Source: Blautia hansenii DSM 20583
GTDB taxonomy: Bacteria; Bacillota; Clostridia; Lachnospirales; Lachnospiraceae
Direction of reading: 5' to 3'
Length of the DNA: 64,000 bases
NCBI RefSeq assembly: GCF_002222595.2
Contig: NZ_CP022413.2
Coordinates: 504,501-568,500 of the forward strand
Shown: positions 8,628 through 17,077 of the stretch, in pieces
Position numbering within the stretch: position 1 is the first letter of the stretch
Layout of the letters: every line of letters begins with the position of its first letter
Program-made: the position numbers and the translations under genes
The notes under the pieces: generated by a model
Told to the model about the DNA's origin: nothing
Database searches by the model: none
Seen by the model: only the letters and a program-made list of their open reading frames with translations

Positions 8628-10095
8628 ACCGATGCTCAATGCATATCCAGACAGTCTTGGAAGAAATCTTGGGGATATCGTAACATTGCTGAAAACGGAG
8701 GCTTTGCAGAATGTATTTTCTTCTTTTTACATTCTGCCGAGCCTGTACCATTCCGATCTCGACCGGGGATTTTCCGTGATCGACTATGACCTGAATGAGC
8801 AGCTTGCCGACCGGGAAGGCCTTGACCAGTTAAAGAATATGGGAATCGATCTGAAACTCGATTTTATTTTAAACCATGCTTCCGCACAGTCCCCGCAGTT
8901 TCAGGATCTTGTGGAAAAAGGGGAGGCTTCTGTGTTCCGCGATTTTTTCATCGATTGGAACCATTTCTGGGAAGGGCATGGAACCATGACGGAGGAAGGC
9001 TATATCCAGCCGGATGAAAGCTGCCTGAAGCAGATGTTTTTCCGCAAACCCGGGCTGCCGATCCTGATGGTGGAATTTCCGAATGGAAAAAAAGTGCCGT
9101 ACTGGAATACTTTTTATCAGGAAGTGCATGGCAGACAGTATCTCGGACAGATGGATGTAAACATCCAGTCACCAAAAGTGTGGGAGTTTTATCGTGAAAC
9201 CCTGGAAAAAATAGCCTCTTACGGCGCGGCGATTGTGCGGCTGGATGCCTTTGCCTATGCGCCGAAAGCACCGGGAAAGAAAAACTTTCTCAATGATCCG
9301 GAAACGTGGGAACTTTTACAGAAGATCCATGCGCTGGCAGAACCTTTGGGACTTACGCTTTTGCCGGAGATACACGCAGCGTATGATGAAAAAATATATG
9401 AGACACTTGCAGAAAAAGGCTATGCAACCTATGACTTTTTCCTGCCGGGACTGGTCATTGATGCGATCGAGAACCGGCGGGGAACGTACCTTGCGGCATG
9501 GGCGAAGGAGATTGTGGAAAAGAAGATCTCCACGGTCAACATGCTCGGCTGTCATGATGGCATCCCGCTTCTGGACTTAAAGGGGCTGCTTCCGGAAGAG
9601 GAAATCCAGTCGTTGATTGAACGGATCGTATCCCGCGGAGGCATGGTCAAAAATTTACATGGACAAAAGAATCTGTATTATCAGGTAAATGCCACATATT
9701 ACAGTGCATTGGGGGCGTCGGACGAAAAAATGCTTCTGGCGCGTGCTATACAGATGTTTATGCCGGGCAAACCGCAGGTCTGGTATCTGGATTTGTTTGC
9801 CGGAAAAAATGACCATGAAGCGGTGCGGCGCGCGGGAGAATCCGGACATAAGGAAATCAACCGGACAAATCTTTCCACTGATCAGATTACGGAAGGGTTG
9901 AAAAAAGATGTGGTTCAAAAACAGCTTGCGTTAATCCGCATGCGAAATACCCATAAGGCATTTTCGGAAGGCGCAGAGGTAGCAATCTCCGGAGGGGAGA
10001 GGTCTCTGGAAATCCGCTGGGAATATAATAGTGCATTTGCAACATTATATGTAAATTTTGAATCAGGAACATATACAATAGTAGAAAGCAGATAG
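8617..10095 (+). CDS. gtfA: Sucrose phosphorylase (GH13_18)
   Basis: A 492-residue enzyme that converts sucrose and phosphate to alpha-glucose 1-phosphate and fructose. The GH13 nucleophile D210 lies in VRLDAFAYA and the acid/base E251 in LLPEIHAAY; the third aspartate fits the conserved CHDGIPLLD stretch. The N-terminus (LNAYPDSLGRNLGDI) is typical of sucrose phosphorylases. The ATG lies 11 bases inside the end of agaSK, so the two are coupled. It gives the cell an ATP-sparing route for the sucrose freed from raffinose, parallel to the kinase domain of AgaSK. Confidence 0.92.
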   Translation: MNSKPMLNAYPDSLGRNLGDIVTLLKTEALQNVFSSFYILPSLYHSDLDRGFSVIDYDLNEQLADREGLDQLKNMGIDLKLDFILNHASAQSPQFQDLVEKGEASVFRDFFIDWNHFWEGHGTMTEEGYIQPDESCLKQMFFRKPGLPILMVEFPNGKKVPYWNTFYQEVHGRQYLGQMDVNIQSPKVWEFYRETLEKIASYGAAIVRLDAFAYAPKAPGKKNFLNDPETWELLQKIHALAEPLGLTLLPEIHAAYDEKIYETLAEKGYATYDFFLPGLVIDAIENRRGTYLAAWAKEIVEKKISTVNMLGCHDGIPLLDLKGLLPEEEIQSLIERIVSRGGMVKNLHGQKNLYYQVNATYYSALGASDEKMLLARAIQMFMPGKPQVWYLDLFAGKNDHEAVRRAGESGHKEINRTNLSTDQITEGLKKDVVQKQLALIRMRNTHKAFSEGAEVAISGGERSLEIRWEYNSAFATLYVNFESGTYTIVESR

Positions 10096-10155
10096 TTAAG
10101 TTGGGCTGTCGATTGTACATGAAACCTAAACTTTATAATGGAAATAATCATAGAT

Positions 10156-10195
10156 GAAACAAGCCACATAGGGATAATGCTCGGTGGCTTGTTTT
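10156..10195 (+). terminator. Terminator of the raffinose operon
   Basis: The stem is GAAACAAGCCAC against GTGGCTTGTTTT with a 17-base loop, ending in TTTT. It lies 60 bases after the gtfA stop. The A-rich left arm gives weak activity on the other strand as well. Confidence 0.7.
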
Positions 10196-10230
10196 GAAAA
10201 TGGATAATTTAAATCTTATAACTTCGGATT

Positions 10231-10650
10231 TCACCTTCTCAGGAAATTTTGACGGATGTCTTCCTCAGAAAGTCGGCGTATCTGCTCCGGTCCTGAAAAG
10301 AAACGATCCTGTGGGGACAGTCCACGGAGGGAAGAATGGTGGGATTGGTTGTATTGCTGGACAAAAGCGTACAGACTTCTCCTCAGCTCTTCCAGTGAAT
10401 GGAAATCCCGCATATCAAGGGCGGCCATACTTTGCTATGGCTACTCTCATAACGGACATCAGATTGATAAAGTTATCATTGTAGAACACATCGATCCCGG
10501 TAATGATATAGCCCCGGTGTTTTTTCCATCCGAATCTGTAAGGCGGGGACCGGCACTGCTGTCTCCACACCAGACTTCGTTGATATGAGGGCGTTCATAT
10601 CGGCGCATATCCTTGTTCGGTGTCTGCCGCAGTTCCAACTGAAAATAGAC
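10231..10650 (-). pseudogene. DDE (integrase-core) transposase, frameshifted and internally deleted
   Basis: Read on the minus strand, the 5' part gives YERPHINEVWCGDSSAGP, with the first catalytic-type aspartate. A one-base loss in an A tract near 10520 then shifts the match to GYIITGIDVFYNDNF...AIAKYGRP in another frame. The sequence next jumps directly to ALDMRDFHSLEELRRSL...NQSHHSSLRGLSPQDRFF, the C-terminal arm of the same transposase type. The central part with the second acidic residue is missing. It is therefore a dead remnant of an IS481/IS3-like integrase-core transposase. It bounds the raffinose operon on the right. Confidence 0.75.
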
Positions 10651-10709
10651 AATTCTGAATAAAATCGGTTCAAGAATAGATACAGAAGAAATATCAGGAT
10701 ATGTAGACA

Positions 10710-10940
10710 AGGTTATACCGTTTGTATGATGAGATTGAAGGCGTGGAGAAGAAAGAATTTCTTAACAGTTTTGTAGAACAGGTGGATATTTATGAGCAGG
10801 AGCAGCCAGATGGCAAATTCCTGAAGCACATAAAGTTCCATTTTCCGGTGTATTTTGGAGACAGGGAAACACAGGAACTTTGTTGGGTCAATGAAAGTAC
10901 CGTTGAGACGGTGTGTCTGCTGTCAAAGAAAGATCGCTAA
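10710..10940 (+). pseudogene. Serine recombinase (large resolvase) C-terminal fragment
   Basis: The frame from about 10710 reads RLYRLYDEIEGVEKKEFLNSF, then DIYEQEQPDGKFLKHIKF, then ETQELCWVNESTVETVCLLSK. This is the typical tail of the large serine recombinases found on Lachnospiraceae conjugative and mobilisable elements. Roughly 75 of about 500 residues remain; the catalytic N-terminal domain is absent and there is no ribosome site. It is the second piece of mobile-element debris on the right flank of the raffinose operon. Confidence 0.7.
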
Positions 10941-11010
10941 ATCAAAGGATTTCAGTGATTACGGGCAGATAGAAATTTTATAAATGAGATTCTGTATTTT
11001 GGAGAGGAAT

Positions 11011-11062
11011 AAAACAAGGTTTTACTGAATGTTGTTAGCAGTGAACCTTGTTTTATTTTTTA
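11011..11062 (+). terminator. Strong terminator after the recombinase fragment
   Basis: AAAACAAGGTTTTACTG pairs with CAGTGAACCTTGTTTT across a short loop and is followed by ATTTTTT. The A-run on the left arm makes it likely to act in both directions. Confidence 0.75.
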
Positions 11063-11095
11063 AGAATTTTTATACATGATAAGAAAATATATTTC

Positions 11096-11132
11096 AAAAG
11101 GAGCCGTTCATGAACAGAATTGGCTCCTTTGT
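11096..11132 (-). terminator. Terminator of the LacI-family regulator gene
   Basis: Hairpin AAAAGGAGCC / GGCTCCTTT with the palindrome GTTCATGAAC in its loop, about 40 bases after the regulator stop on the minus strand. The T-rich right side suggests it also works on the plus strand. Confidence 0.6.
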
Positions 11133-11172
11133 TGTAAGTAATACATATATTATTTGACTGAATGATAGAAAA

Positions 11173-12153
11173 TTAACTGGTTGTTTCTTTTTCAATCAAT
11201 GAAGCTGGTACCATGCTTTCGTATGGTATATAGTTTTCCAGTGACTGAATTGCAATCTGCGCCATAAGGGAAATATTCTGGTCGATAGAGGTAATGGGAT
11301 GAACGGCATAGTTGGATGCAGGTGAGTTGTCGTATCCAATCAATTCAATGGTGTTGGGAATATCAATATTATTTTTGAGGCACTGACGTTCAAAAAGACT
11401 TGCAATATCGTCATTTGAGCAGAAAACTCCTATTTTTTTACCGGTGTATTTTGTGGTAATATGCTGAACCAGTTTATTCATGGCTTCTGTAGCTTTGGGC
11501 AGGTATGGATCTGTGAGATCATTTTCAATAAACCGTTCATAACAAAGATCTTTTACCTCATATTCAAATCCCAGGATTCGTTTAAAGGATGGCCAGTCTT
11601 CTCGAAAATCATTATTAATATGAATGAAAACTTCACAGTTGTTACGTATCAAAAGATTTGCGGCAAGTTTGCCACCAGTAAAGTTATCATTGTTAATTTG
11701 CTTAAAATTACCGCCGACACGTTCAATAGAGATAACCGGGACTGGCAGGTTTTCAATGTCCTGAGTGGAAAGAAGATGACTCAAAAGAATCAGTCCTTTG
11801 ATTCGGTAGGAAATTAGATTTTGAATAAGCTGTAATTCTTCTTCTCTGGAATCGTTGGAAGTATAGACGATTAGATTATAGCCTTTTTCTTTACCGTATT
11901 TTATTAGTTGATTGAGTAATTCTGTATAGAAGCTTAAATGTAGGTGGGGGAAAATAACCCCAACCAGATTGGATTCTCCGGTTACCAGAATGCGGGCCAG
12001 ATTGTCCTGCTGGTAATTCAATTCTTTAATTGCTGTTTTGATTTTATCCTGTGTTGTCTGCGATATGAGCTCAGGATGGTTGAAGTAACGGGAAACGGTA
12101 GTCATGGAAACACCGCTCCGTTCGGCAATATCTGTAATTTTGACTTTACTCAT
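11173..12153 (-). CDS. LacI-family repressor of the fructan/DFA operon
   Basis: A 326-residue regulator. Residues 1-55 are the LacI helix-turn-helix and hinge (ITDIAERSGVSMTTVSRYFNHPELIS). The rest is a periplasmic-binding-protein-type effector domain with family marks (GVIFPHL near 68, GYDNSPASNYAVHPITSI near 275). An AGGT-type ribosome site lies before the ATG. It is divergent from the ABC importer/GH32/GH91 operon, so it very likely represses that operon and responds to a fructose-containing sugar. The regulated sugar is inferred from the neighbouring enzymes. Confidence 0.88.
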   Translation of the reverse strand: MSKVKITDIAERSGVSMTTVSRYFNHPELISQTTQDKIKTAIKELNYQQDNLARILVTGESNLVGVIFPHLHLSFYTELLNQLIKYGKEKGYNLIVYTSNDSREEELQLIQNLISYRIKGLILLSHLLSTQDIENLPVPVISIERVGGNFKQINNDNFTGGKLAANLLIRNNCEVFIHINNDFREDWPSFKRILGFEYEVKDLCYERFIENDLTDPYLPKATEAMNKLVQHITTKYTGKKIGVFCSNDDIASLFERQCLKNNIDIPNTIELIGYDNSPASNYAVHPITSIDQNISLMAQIAIQSLENYIPYESMVPASLIEKETTS

Positions 12154-12279
12154 AAAAGAACCTCACTTATTTGGTAAATATAGTCTTGTGTTATATACGA
12201 TATGAGACAAAATATATCTCACTTTATGAATTTGATTATATCACAAGATTATGAAAAATGGAAGAATAAATGAAAATAA

Positions 12280-12449
12280 TTTCATGAAAAAATTTTCATA
12301 CAAGTTTTATTGATGAAAAGAAATACCGTAAAAATAAAGAAATAAGCTATGAAATATATACAAATTAAACAAAAAAATATTGTGAATAGTGCTGAATAGT
12401 GAAAAAATACATGAAAACGATTGACATTATAAATTTCATGACATACAAT
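12280..12449 (+). promoter_or_regulatory. Promoter and operator region of the fructan/DFA operon
   Basis: The 357-base gap between the divergent genes holds a near-consensus promoter: TTGACA (12421-12426), a 17-base spacer and TACAAT (12444-12449). Candidate operator elements are the perfect palindrome TTTCATGAAA (12280-12289), a second TTTCATGA inside the promoter spacer (12434-12441) that forms an inverted repeat with ATGAAA at 12411-12416, and a direct repeat TGAATAGTG at 12383 and 12393 (10-base period, one helix turn). A repressor bound over the spacer would block polymerase. Promoter confident; operators inferred. Confidence 0.65.
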
Positions 12450-12510
12450 CGAATCATCAGCTAGAAAGTAACGAAGAGAAATTAAAAAAGAAAACAGGAG
12501 GAAGATAGGA

Positions 12511-13728
12511 ATGAAGAAAAAAATTTTAAGTATTGTGCTTGCAGTAGCAATGGCAGGAACAATGTTAGCGGGGTGTGGAGCTAAAAAAGAAGCAAAAAAT
12601 AAAAACAGTATTACAGTACTGGTGGAAAGTGGTTCGCCGGCAGAGGCACTTGCAAAAGAAACAGCAGCATCTTTTGAAGAAGAAACTGGATGTGAAGTTA
12701 TTATTGATGCAGTTGCTTATACAGGAATGTATGACAAACTTTCTACAGAGATTAAAGCAAAGCAGGTTGCACATGATGTGGCATGTATGGATGTGGTATG
12801 GTTAGCAGCATTTGCAGATGCAATTGAAGCAATCAATGATGCGGATACAAGTGATTTCCTGCCAACCCTACAGGAAAGTGGAACAATTGATGGTAGCCTT
12901 TTAGGATATCCTATGTGGGTAAATACAAAAGTGTTGATTTACAGAAAAGATCTTATTCCGGAAGATAAAGTTCCGCAGACATGGGAAGAGTATCAGGCAC
13001 TTGCAAAAGAACTGAAAACAGATGATATGAGTGGAACAACAGTATTCGGAAGCGGTTCTGATGCAGTATGTTCATTCCTTGATTTTGCATGTCAGGCTGG
13101 TGCAGAAGGGCTTGTATTTGATAAAGATGGAAATGTAAACATTACAGATCAGGCTTATGTAGACGCATTGAATTTTATGGTAGAGAACGCAACTGCTGAT
13201 TATACTCCAGACGATTCACTTGCTACAGCAGCCACAGAGTCTCAGGAACTCTTTACAAACGGAAAAACAGCAATGCAGCTGAACTGGAGTCATCAGTATC
13301 CAGCAGCAGTAGAAGCTCTTGGAGCAGATAAAGTTGGATGTGCACCGATGATTGGCGGAAGTGCAGGTGTTGGTGCAACAACAGGACCTTGGTATGAGTG
13401 TGTAATGAAAGGTTCTGAAAACAAAGAGATGGCTAAAAAATATGTAGAATATATGTATAATCACAATGCGGATTATATGGATCTTACATTAAAGATTGCA
13501 GGAAGAACATCTGTATATGAAGAGGCCGGAAAAGAAACTGGTAATGAACATACAACAGCAGTTCTCGAAACATTAAGAGCAGAACAGTCACAGGCCAGAC
13601 CTATGGTAACTACATGGGCTCAGATTGAAGAAGTTTTAATTGGTGTCGTAGAAGCCAGTCTGGGTGGCGCTGATGTTAATGAAACATTGGAAAGTGCAAA
13701 GGCTGAAATTGAGGCAATTGCAAGATAG
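12511..13728 (+). CDS. ABC sugar importer, substrate-binding lipoprotein (fructan/DFA operon)
   Basis: A 405-residue family-1 solute-binding protein with a lipoprotein signal (MKKKILSIVLAVAMAGTMLAGC, modified cysteine at residue 22). The mature protein shows the two-lobe fold, with a conserved hinge stretch (GYPMWVNTKVLIYRKDL). It precedes two permeases but is separated from them by a terminator-like hairpin, which would give more binding protein than permease. The substrate is likely sucrose, a short fructan or a difructose anhydride, judged only from the GH32, fructokinase and GH91 genes downstream. Confidence 0.88.
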   Translation: MKKKILSIVLAVAMAGTMLAGCGAKKEAKNKNSITVLVESGSPAEALAKETAASFEEETGCEVIIDAVAYTGMYDKLSTEIKAKQVAHDVACMDVVWLAAFADAIEAINDADTSDFLPTLQESGTIDGSLLGYPMWVNTKVLIYRKDLIPEDKVPQTWEEYQALAKELKTDDMSGTTVFGSGSDAVCSFLDFACQAGAEGLVFDKDGNVNITDQAYVDALNFMVENATADYTPDDSLATAATESQELFTNGKTAMQLNWSHQYPAAVEALGADKVGCAPMIGGSAGVGATTGPWYECVMKGSENKEMAKKYVEYMYNHNADYMDLTLKIAGRTSVYEEAGKETGNEHTTAVLETLRAEQSQARPMVTTWAQIEEVLIGVVEASLGGADVNETLESAKAEIEAIAR

Positions 13729-13758
13729 CTGAATTAACGCAAATAAATGGATTAGCAG

Positions 13759-13799
13759 AGGATATTCTAAAAAGATAATCAAGAAAGAATATCCTTTTT
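13759..13799 (+). terminator. Intra-operon terminator between binding protein and permeases
   Basis: AGGATATTCT pairs with AGAATATCCT and is followed by five T. It sits between the binding-protein stop and the first permease, with no new promoter visible. Partial read-through is the likely way the binding protein is made in excess. Confidence 0.65.
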
Positions 13800-13822
13800 G
13801 CTTAGAAAAGGTGGTAAATAGA

Positions 13823-14707
13823 ATGAGATTGATTTCAAGAAAAACCTTATTATTATTCTTTCTGCCAGGTGCCATATTTATGGGGGCATTTCTTATATAT
13901 CCGATTATTACAATGGTAGTTGACAGTTTCTTTGAGATTGGAATTACAGGGGATAAGACATTTGTTGGACTGGAAAATTACATTCGTGCTTTTACAGCGG
14001 GTGGATTTTTAAAACAGTTAAAGAATACATTACTTTATATTGTAATAGCGGTGAGTATTGAAACTGCAATCGGTTTATTGTTTGCATTGTTCTTTGAATT
14101 GAATTATAAAGGAAGCAAAATAATCCGTTCATTAATGATGGCACCTCTTATGATAGCACCATTGGTAGCTGGTCTTACATGGAAATTGATGATGAGTTCC
14201 AGCTTTGGAATTGTTAATGAATTACTGGCAAAAATCGGAATTTTATCAAGCAGCAGTGATATTCTTTGGCTTGCAGATGAAAAGTGGTCATTGCTTGCAT
14301 GTTGCATTGCAGATATCTGGCTCACAACACCGTTTATGATGTTGATGATATTGGCTGGATTGCAGGGACTGGATTCCAGTATGCTTGAAGCTGCCAAAAT
14401 GGATGGAGCAAGTTTACTGCAGCAGGTGTTTGCTATTAAGCTTCCGGTTATCAAACCGGTTTTGTTGACCGCATTGTCTGTAAGAATTATTGATGCCGCC
14501 AGAACTTTTGATATTATCTGGGCGATGACTGAGGGAGGTCCGAATAGTTCTTCTGAAACACTCAGCATCATTATCTACAAGACATTGACACGATATAATG
14601 ATGTTGGTTATGCAAGTGCGATGGCAGTGGTATTTATTGCAGTATTAGTAATATTTACGCTTGTGTTTATGCAGAGTTTATGGAATCCGAAGAAAAAGAA
14701 TTGTTAG
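13823..14707 (+). CDS. ABC sugar importer permease 1 (fructan/DFA operon)
   Basis: A 294-residue MalF-like permease with about six membrane segments and the EAA loop (EAAKMDGASLLQQVFAI, about residue 190). I chose ATG 13823, which has AAAGGTGG 8 bases upstream; the in-frame GTG at 13811 is part of that ribosome site. It pairs with the next gene. The operon carries no ATPase, so a multitask MsmK-type ATPase from elsewhere is presumably recruited. Confidence 0.86.
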   Translation: MRLISRKTLLLFFLPGAIFMGAFLIYPIITMVVDSFFEIGITGDKTFVGLENYIRAFTAGGFLKQLKNTLLYIVIAVSIETAIGLLFALFFELNYKGSKIIRSLMMAPLMIAPLVAGLTWKLMMSSSFGIVNELLAKIGILSSSSDILWLADEKWSLLACCIADIWLTTPFMMLMILAGLQGLDSSMLEAAKMDGASLLQQVFAIKLPVIKPVLLTALSVRIIDAARTFDIIWAMTEGGPNSSSETLSIIIYKTLTRYNDVGYASAMAVVFIAVLVIFTLVFMQSLWNPKKKNC

Positions 14708-14731
14708 TGGGTTTGATAGGAGGCGAAAAGA

Positions 14732-15562
14732 GTGAACAGAAAAGGTGAAATCGGAAAAAAGCTGGGAATCGGTTTATCAGTGATCTTTACAGTGTTCTGG
14801 CTTGTTCCGTACATATATGTAATTTGTTGTTCGTTTAAACCGGGTTCAGAGGTAATTGCAGTTCCTCCAAGTTTTTTTCCAAAAGCATTCTCTATTGAGA
14901 ACTTTACGGGACTGCTTGAGAGAATGGATGCACTTCAATTTTTGTGGAACAGTTTGAGTGTTTCGTTGATAAGTACAGTGATTGCATTAATTTTGGGTTC
15001 GCTTGCAGCGTATGCGATTCAACGTTCAGGCGCTAAATTATCAATTATATTGGTTGTTTTGGTTTTGTGTTTGAAGATGATACCTACTTCAAGTATTGTA
15101 GTTCCGATTTACGAACTGATTTGTAATTTGGGTCTGTATGATACAAAAATTGCTTTGATTATTGTTTATGCAGCTATTAATATGCCGTTTGTAATGTGGA
15201 CAATGTTAAGCTTCTATGAAGGTATTCCGACAACATTGGATGAGGCGGCATTTGTGGATGGTGCAAGTAGCTTTAAAACATTTTGGAAAGTTATTCTGCC
15301 AATTTGTAAACCGGGGTTGGCAACAGCATTTATATTTACATTGTTCCTTGCATGGAATGATTTCCTTGTAGCATTATTACTGACCAGTACAAATGCAAAG
15401 ACATTTACAGTTGGTCTGGCTGGATTTTTATCAGCATACAATCTGGATTTGGGACCGATGTGTGCAGGCGCATTTTTGTTTAGTTTTCCGGTAATGATTA
15501 TTTCTCTTGCAGCTCAAAAATATATTGTTCAGGGAATGATAGCTGGAGCTGTAAAAGGTTAA
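14732..15562 (+). CDS. ABC sugar importer permease 2 (fructan/DFA operon)
   Basis: A 276-residue MalG-like permease starting at a GTG codon with AGGAGGCG upstream. It has about six membrane segments, the EAA motif DEAAFVDGASSFKTFWKV (about residue 170) and the CUT1 tail IVQGMIAGAVKG. It completes the importer with the preceding permease. GH32 follows after 18 bases. Confidence 0.86.
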   Translation: MNRKGEIGKKLGIGLSVIFTVFWLVPYIYVICCSFKPGSEVIAVPPSFFPKAFSIENFTGLLERMDALQFLWNSLSVSLISTVIALILGSLAAYAIQRSGAKLSIILVVLVLCLKMIPTSSIVVPIYELICNLGLYDTKIALIIVYAAINMPFVMWTMLSFYEGIPTTLDEAAFVDGASSFKTFWKVILPICKPGLATAFIFTLFLAWNDFLVALLLTSTNAKTFTVGLAGFLSAYNLDLGPMCAGAFLFSFPVMIISLAAQKYIVQGMIAGAVKG

Positions 15563-15580
15563 AAATAATGGAGGAGTCCT

Positions 15581-17065
15581 ATGTCTAAAGAATTATTGAA
15601 ACAGAATATTGAAAAGGCTCAGTTTGAGATAGACAGAAAAAAAGATATGATAAAAAGCGGCAAAATGCGTCAGCATTACCATTTTATGCCGCAGACAGGA
15701 TGGTTGAATGATCCCAATGGACTGATTTATTTCAGAGGAAAGTACCATTTCTTTTTCCAGCATAATCCCTATAGTGGATTTTGGGACAGTATGCATTGGG
15801 GGCATGCAGTCAGTGATGACATGCTTCATTGGGAGTATTTACCGTTAGCACTGGTTCCTAGTGAAAAATATGATAATCATCAAAAAGGTGGCTGCTTTTC
15901 AGGAAGTGCTATTGAACATGATGGAAAACTGTTTCTGATGTACACTGGTGTAACAAATGAAGGCAATGGGTATGAACAGGTGCAGTGTATTGCATATAGT
16001 GAAGATGGAATTCATTTTGAAAAATATGAGGGAAATCCGGTGCTGACTGCACCGGAAGGAATCCCGACAGATATGTTCCGTGATCCCAAAGTATGGAAGC
16101 ATGAAGATACTTATTATATGGTATGTGGCGCAAGTCGCAATAACAGAGGGATGGCACTGCTGTATCGTTCCAAGAATATGCTGAACTGGGAGTTCTTTAA
16201 TGTGCTGGCGGAAAGCCGTGGAGAATGGGGATTTATGTGGGAATGCCCAGATTTTTATCCAATTGGTGATAAATATGTTCTGACATTTTCGCCTATGGGT
16301 TCAGGTGACCATACTTCGGTGTATTTGGTTGGCGATTTTGATTATGAAACGGGCAGTTTTTATTCCCATGTCAGTGGAGAGATTAACTGGGGATTTGATT
16401 ATTATGCACCGCAGTCATTCTTGGCGCCGGATGGAAGAAGAATTATGGTAGGATGGGCCAATGAATGGGAATGGATGCCATCGTGGAAAGATTGGGGACC
16501 AACATACAAGGAAGGTTGGTGTGGATCTTTTAATATTCCAATGGAAGTACGTTTAATGAAAGATTCCACCTTACAGTTTCTTCCAATTAAGGAAATAGAA
16601 TCTTTGAGACAGGGTGGACAGTTTTGGGACAATCTTGTGGTTACAGAAGATGAACTGGAACTGAAGGCCGGAGATGGTGTGACATTTGAATTGAAGATGA
16701 AGATTGACCTGGAGAAAACAGATGCAGATAAGCTGGAATTTACCTTGCGTTGTGGAGAAGGTAAGAAGACAGTGTGTATGTTCGATTTTAAAAAGGCAGA
16801 AATGACTGTAAATCGAAATAATGCAGATGGGTGGAGCAAAGGCATTTCAAGAAGCGTTATGTATCTGAATAATAAAAAAGACTTGGATGTGCATATTTTA
16901 TCTGATCAGAGTTCCCTTGAAATTTTTACGAGTGAATATCAGAATAATCATTCCAATAATATATTTGCAGGAAATTTTCAGAATCAGTTGAAAGTCCGGG
17001 CTTATGGAGGAAGTGTAGCAATCAAAGATATTGAAACATACGGATTGAAAGATTGCTATTGTTAG
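15581..17065 (+). CDS. GH32 beta-fructofuranosidase (sucrose / fructan hydrolase)
   Basis: A 494-residue intracellular GH32 enzyme. The three catalytic-centre motifs are intact: WLNDPNG with nucleophile D44, FRDP with D168, and WECPDF with acid/base E221. A C-terminal beta-sandwich follows from about residue 345. It releases fructose from sucrose, kestose-type fructans or sucrose 6-phosphate. Homologues are often named sucrose-6-phosphate hydrolase, but the importer here is ABC, not PTS, so unphosphorylated substrates fit better. Sucrose 6-phosphate made by AgaSK is a further possible substrate. AGGAG precedes the ATG. Confidence 0.9.
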   Translation: MSKELLKQNIEKAQFEIDRKKDMIKSGKMRQHYHFMPQTGWLNDPNGLIYFRGKYHFFFQHNPYSGFWDSMHWGHAVSDDMLHWEYLPLALVPSEKYDNHQKGGCFSGSAIEHDGKLFLMYTGVTNEGNGYEQVQCIAYSEDGIHFEKYEGNPVLTAPEGIPTDMFRDPKVWKHEDTYYMVCGASRNNRGMALLYRSKNMLNWEFFNVLAESRGEWGFMWECPDFYPIGDKYVLTFSPMGSGDHTSVYLVGDFDYETGSFYSHVSGEINWGFDYYAPQSFLAPDGRRIMVGWANEWEWMPSWKDWGPTYKEGWCGSFNIPMEVRLMKDSTLQFLPIKEIESLRQGGQFWDNLVVTEDELELKAGDGVTFELKMKIDLEKTDADKLEFTLRCGEGKKTVCMFDFKKAEMTVNRNNADGWSKGISRSVMYLNNKKDLDVHILSDQSSLEIFTSEYQNNHSNNIFAGNFQNQLKVRAYGGSVAIKDIETYGLKDCYC

Positions 17066-17077
17066 GAGGAAAATTAG

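Noticed and set aside
14104..14571. Minus-strand 155-codon ORF over the first permease of the fructan/DFA operon
   Set aside because: It is an antisense shadow of a membrane protein; codon pattern and context support the plus strand.
15581..17065. Strict sucrose-6-phosphate hydrolase of a PTS sucrose operon
   Set aside because: The operon has an ABC importer and no PTS gene; the enzyme is better called a GH32 beta-fructofuranosidase, with sucrose 6-phosphate only a possible substrate.
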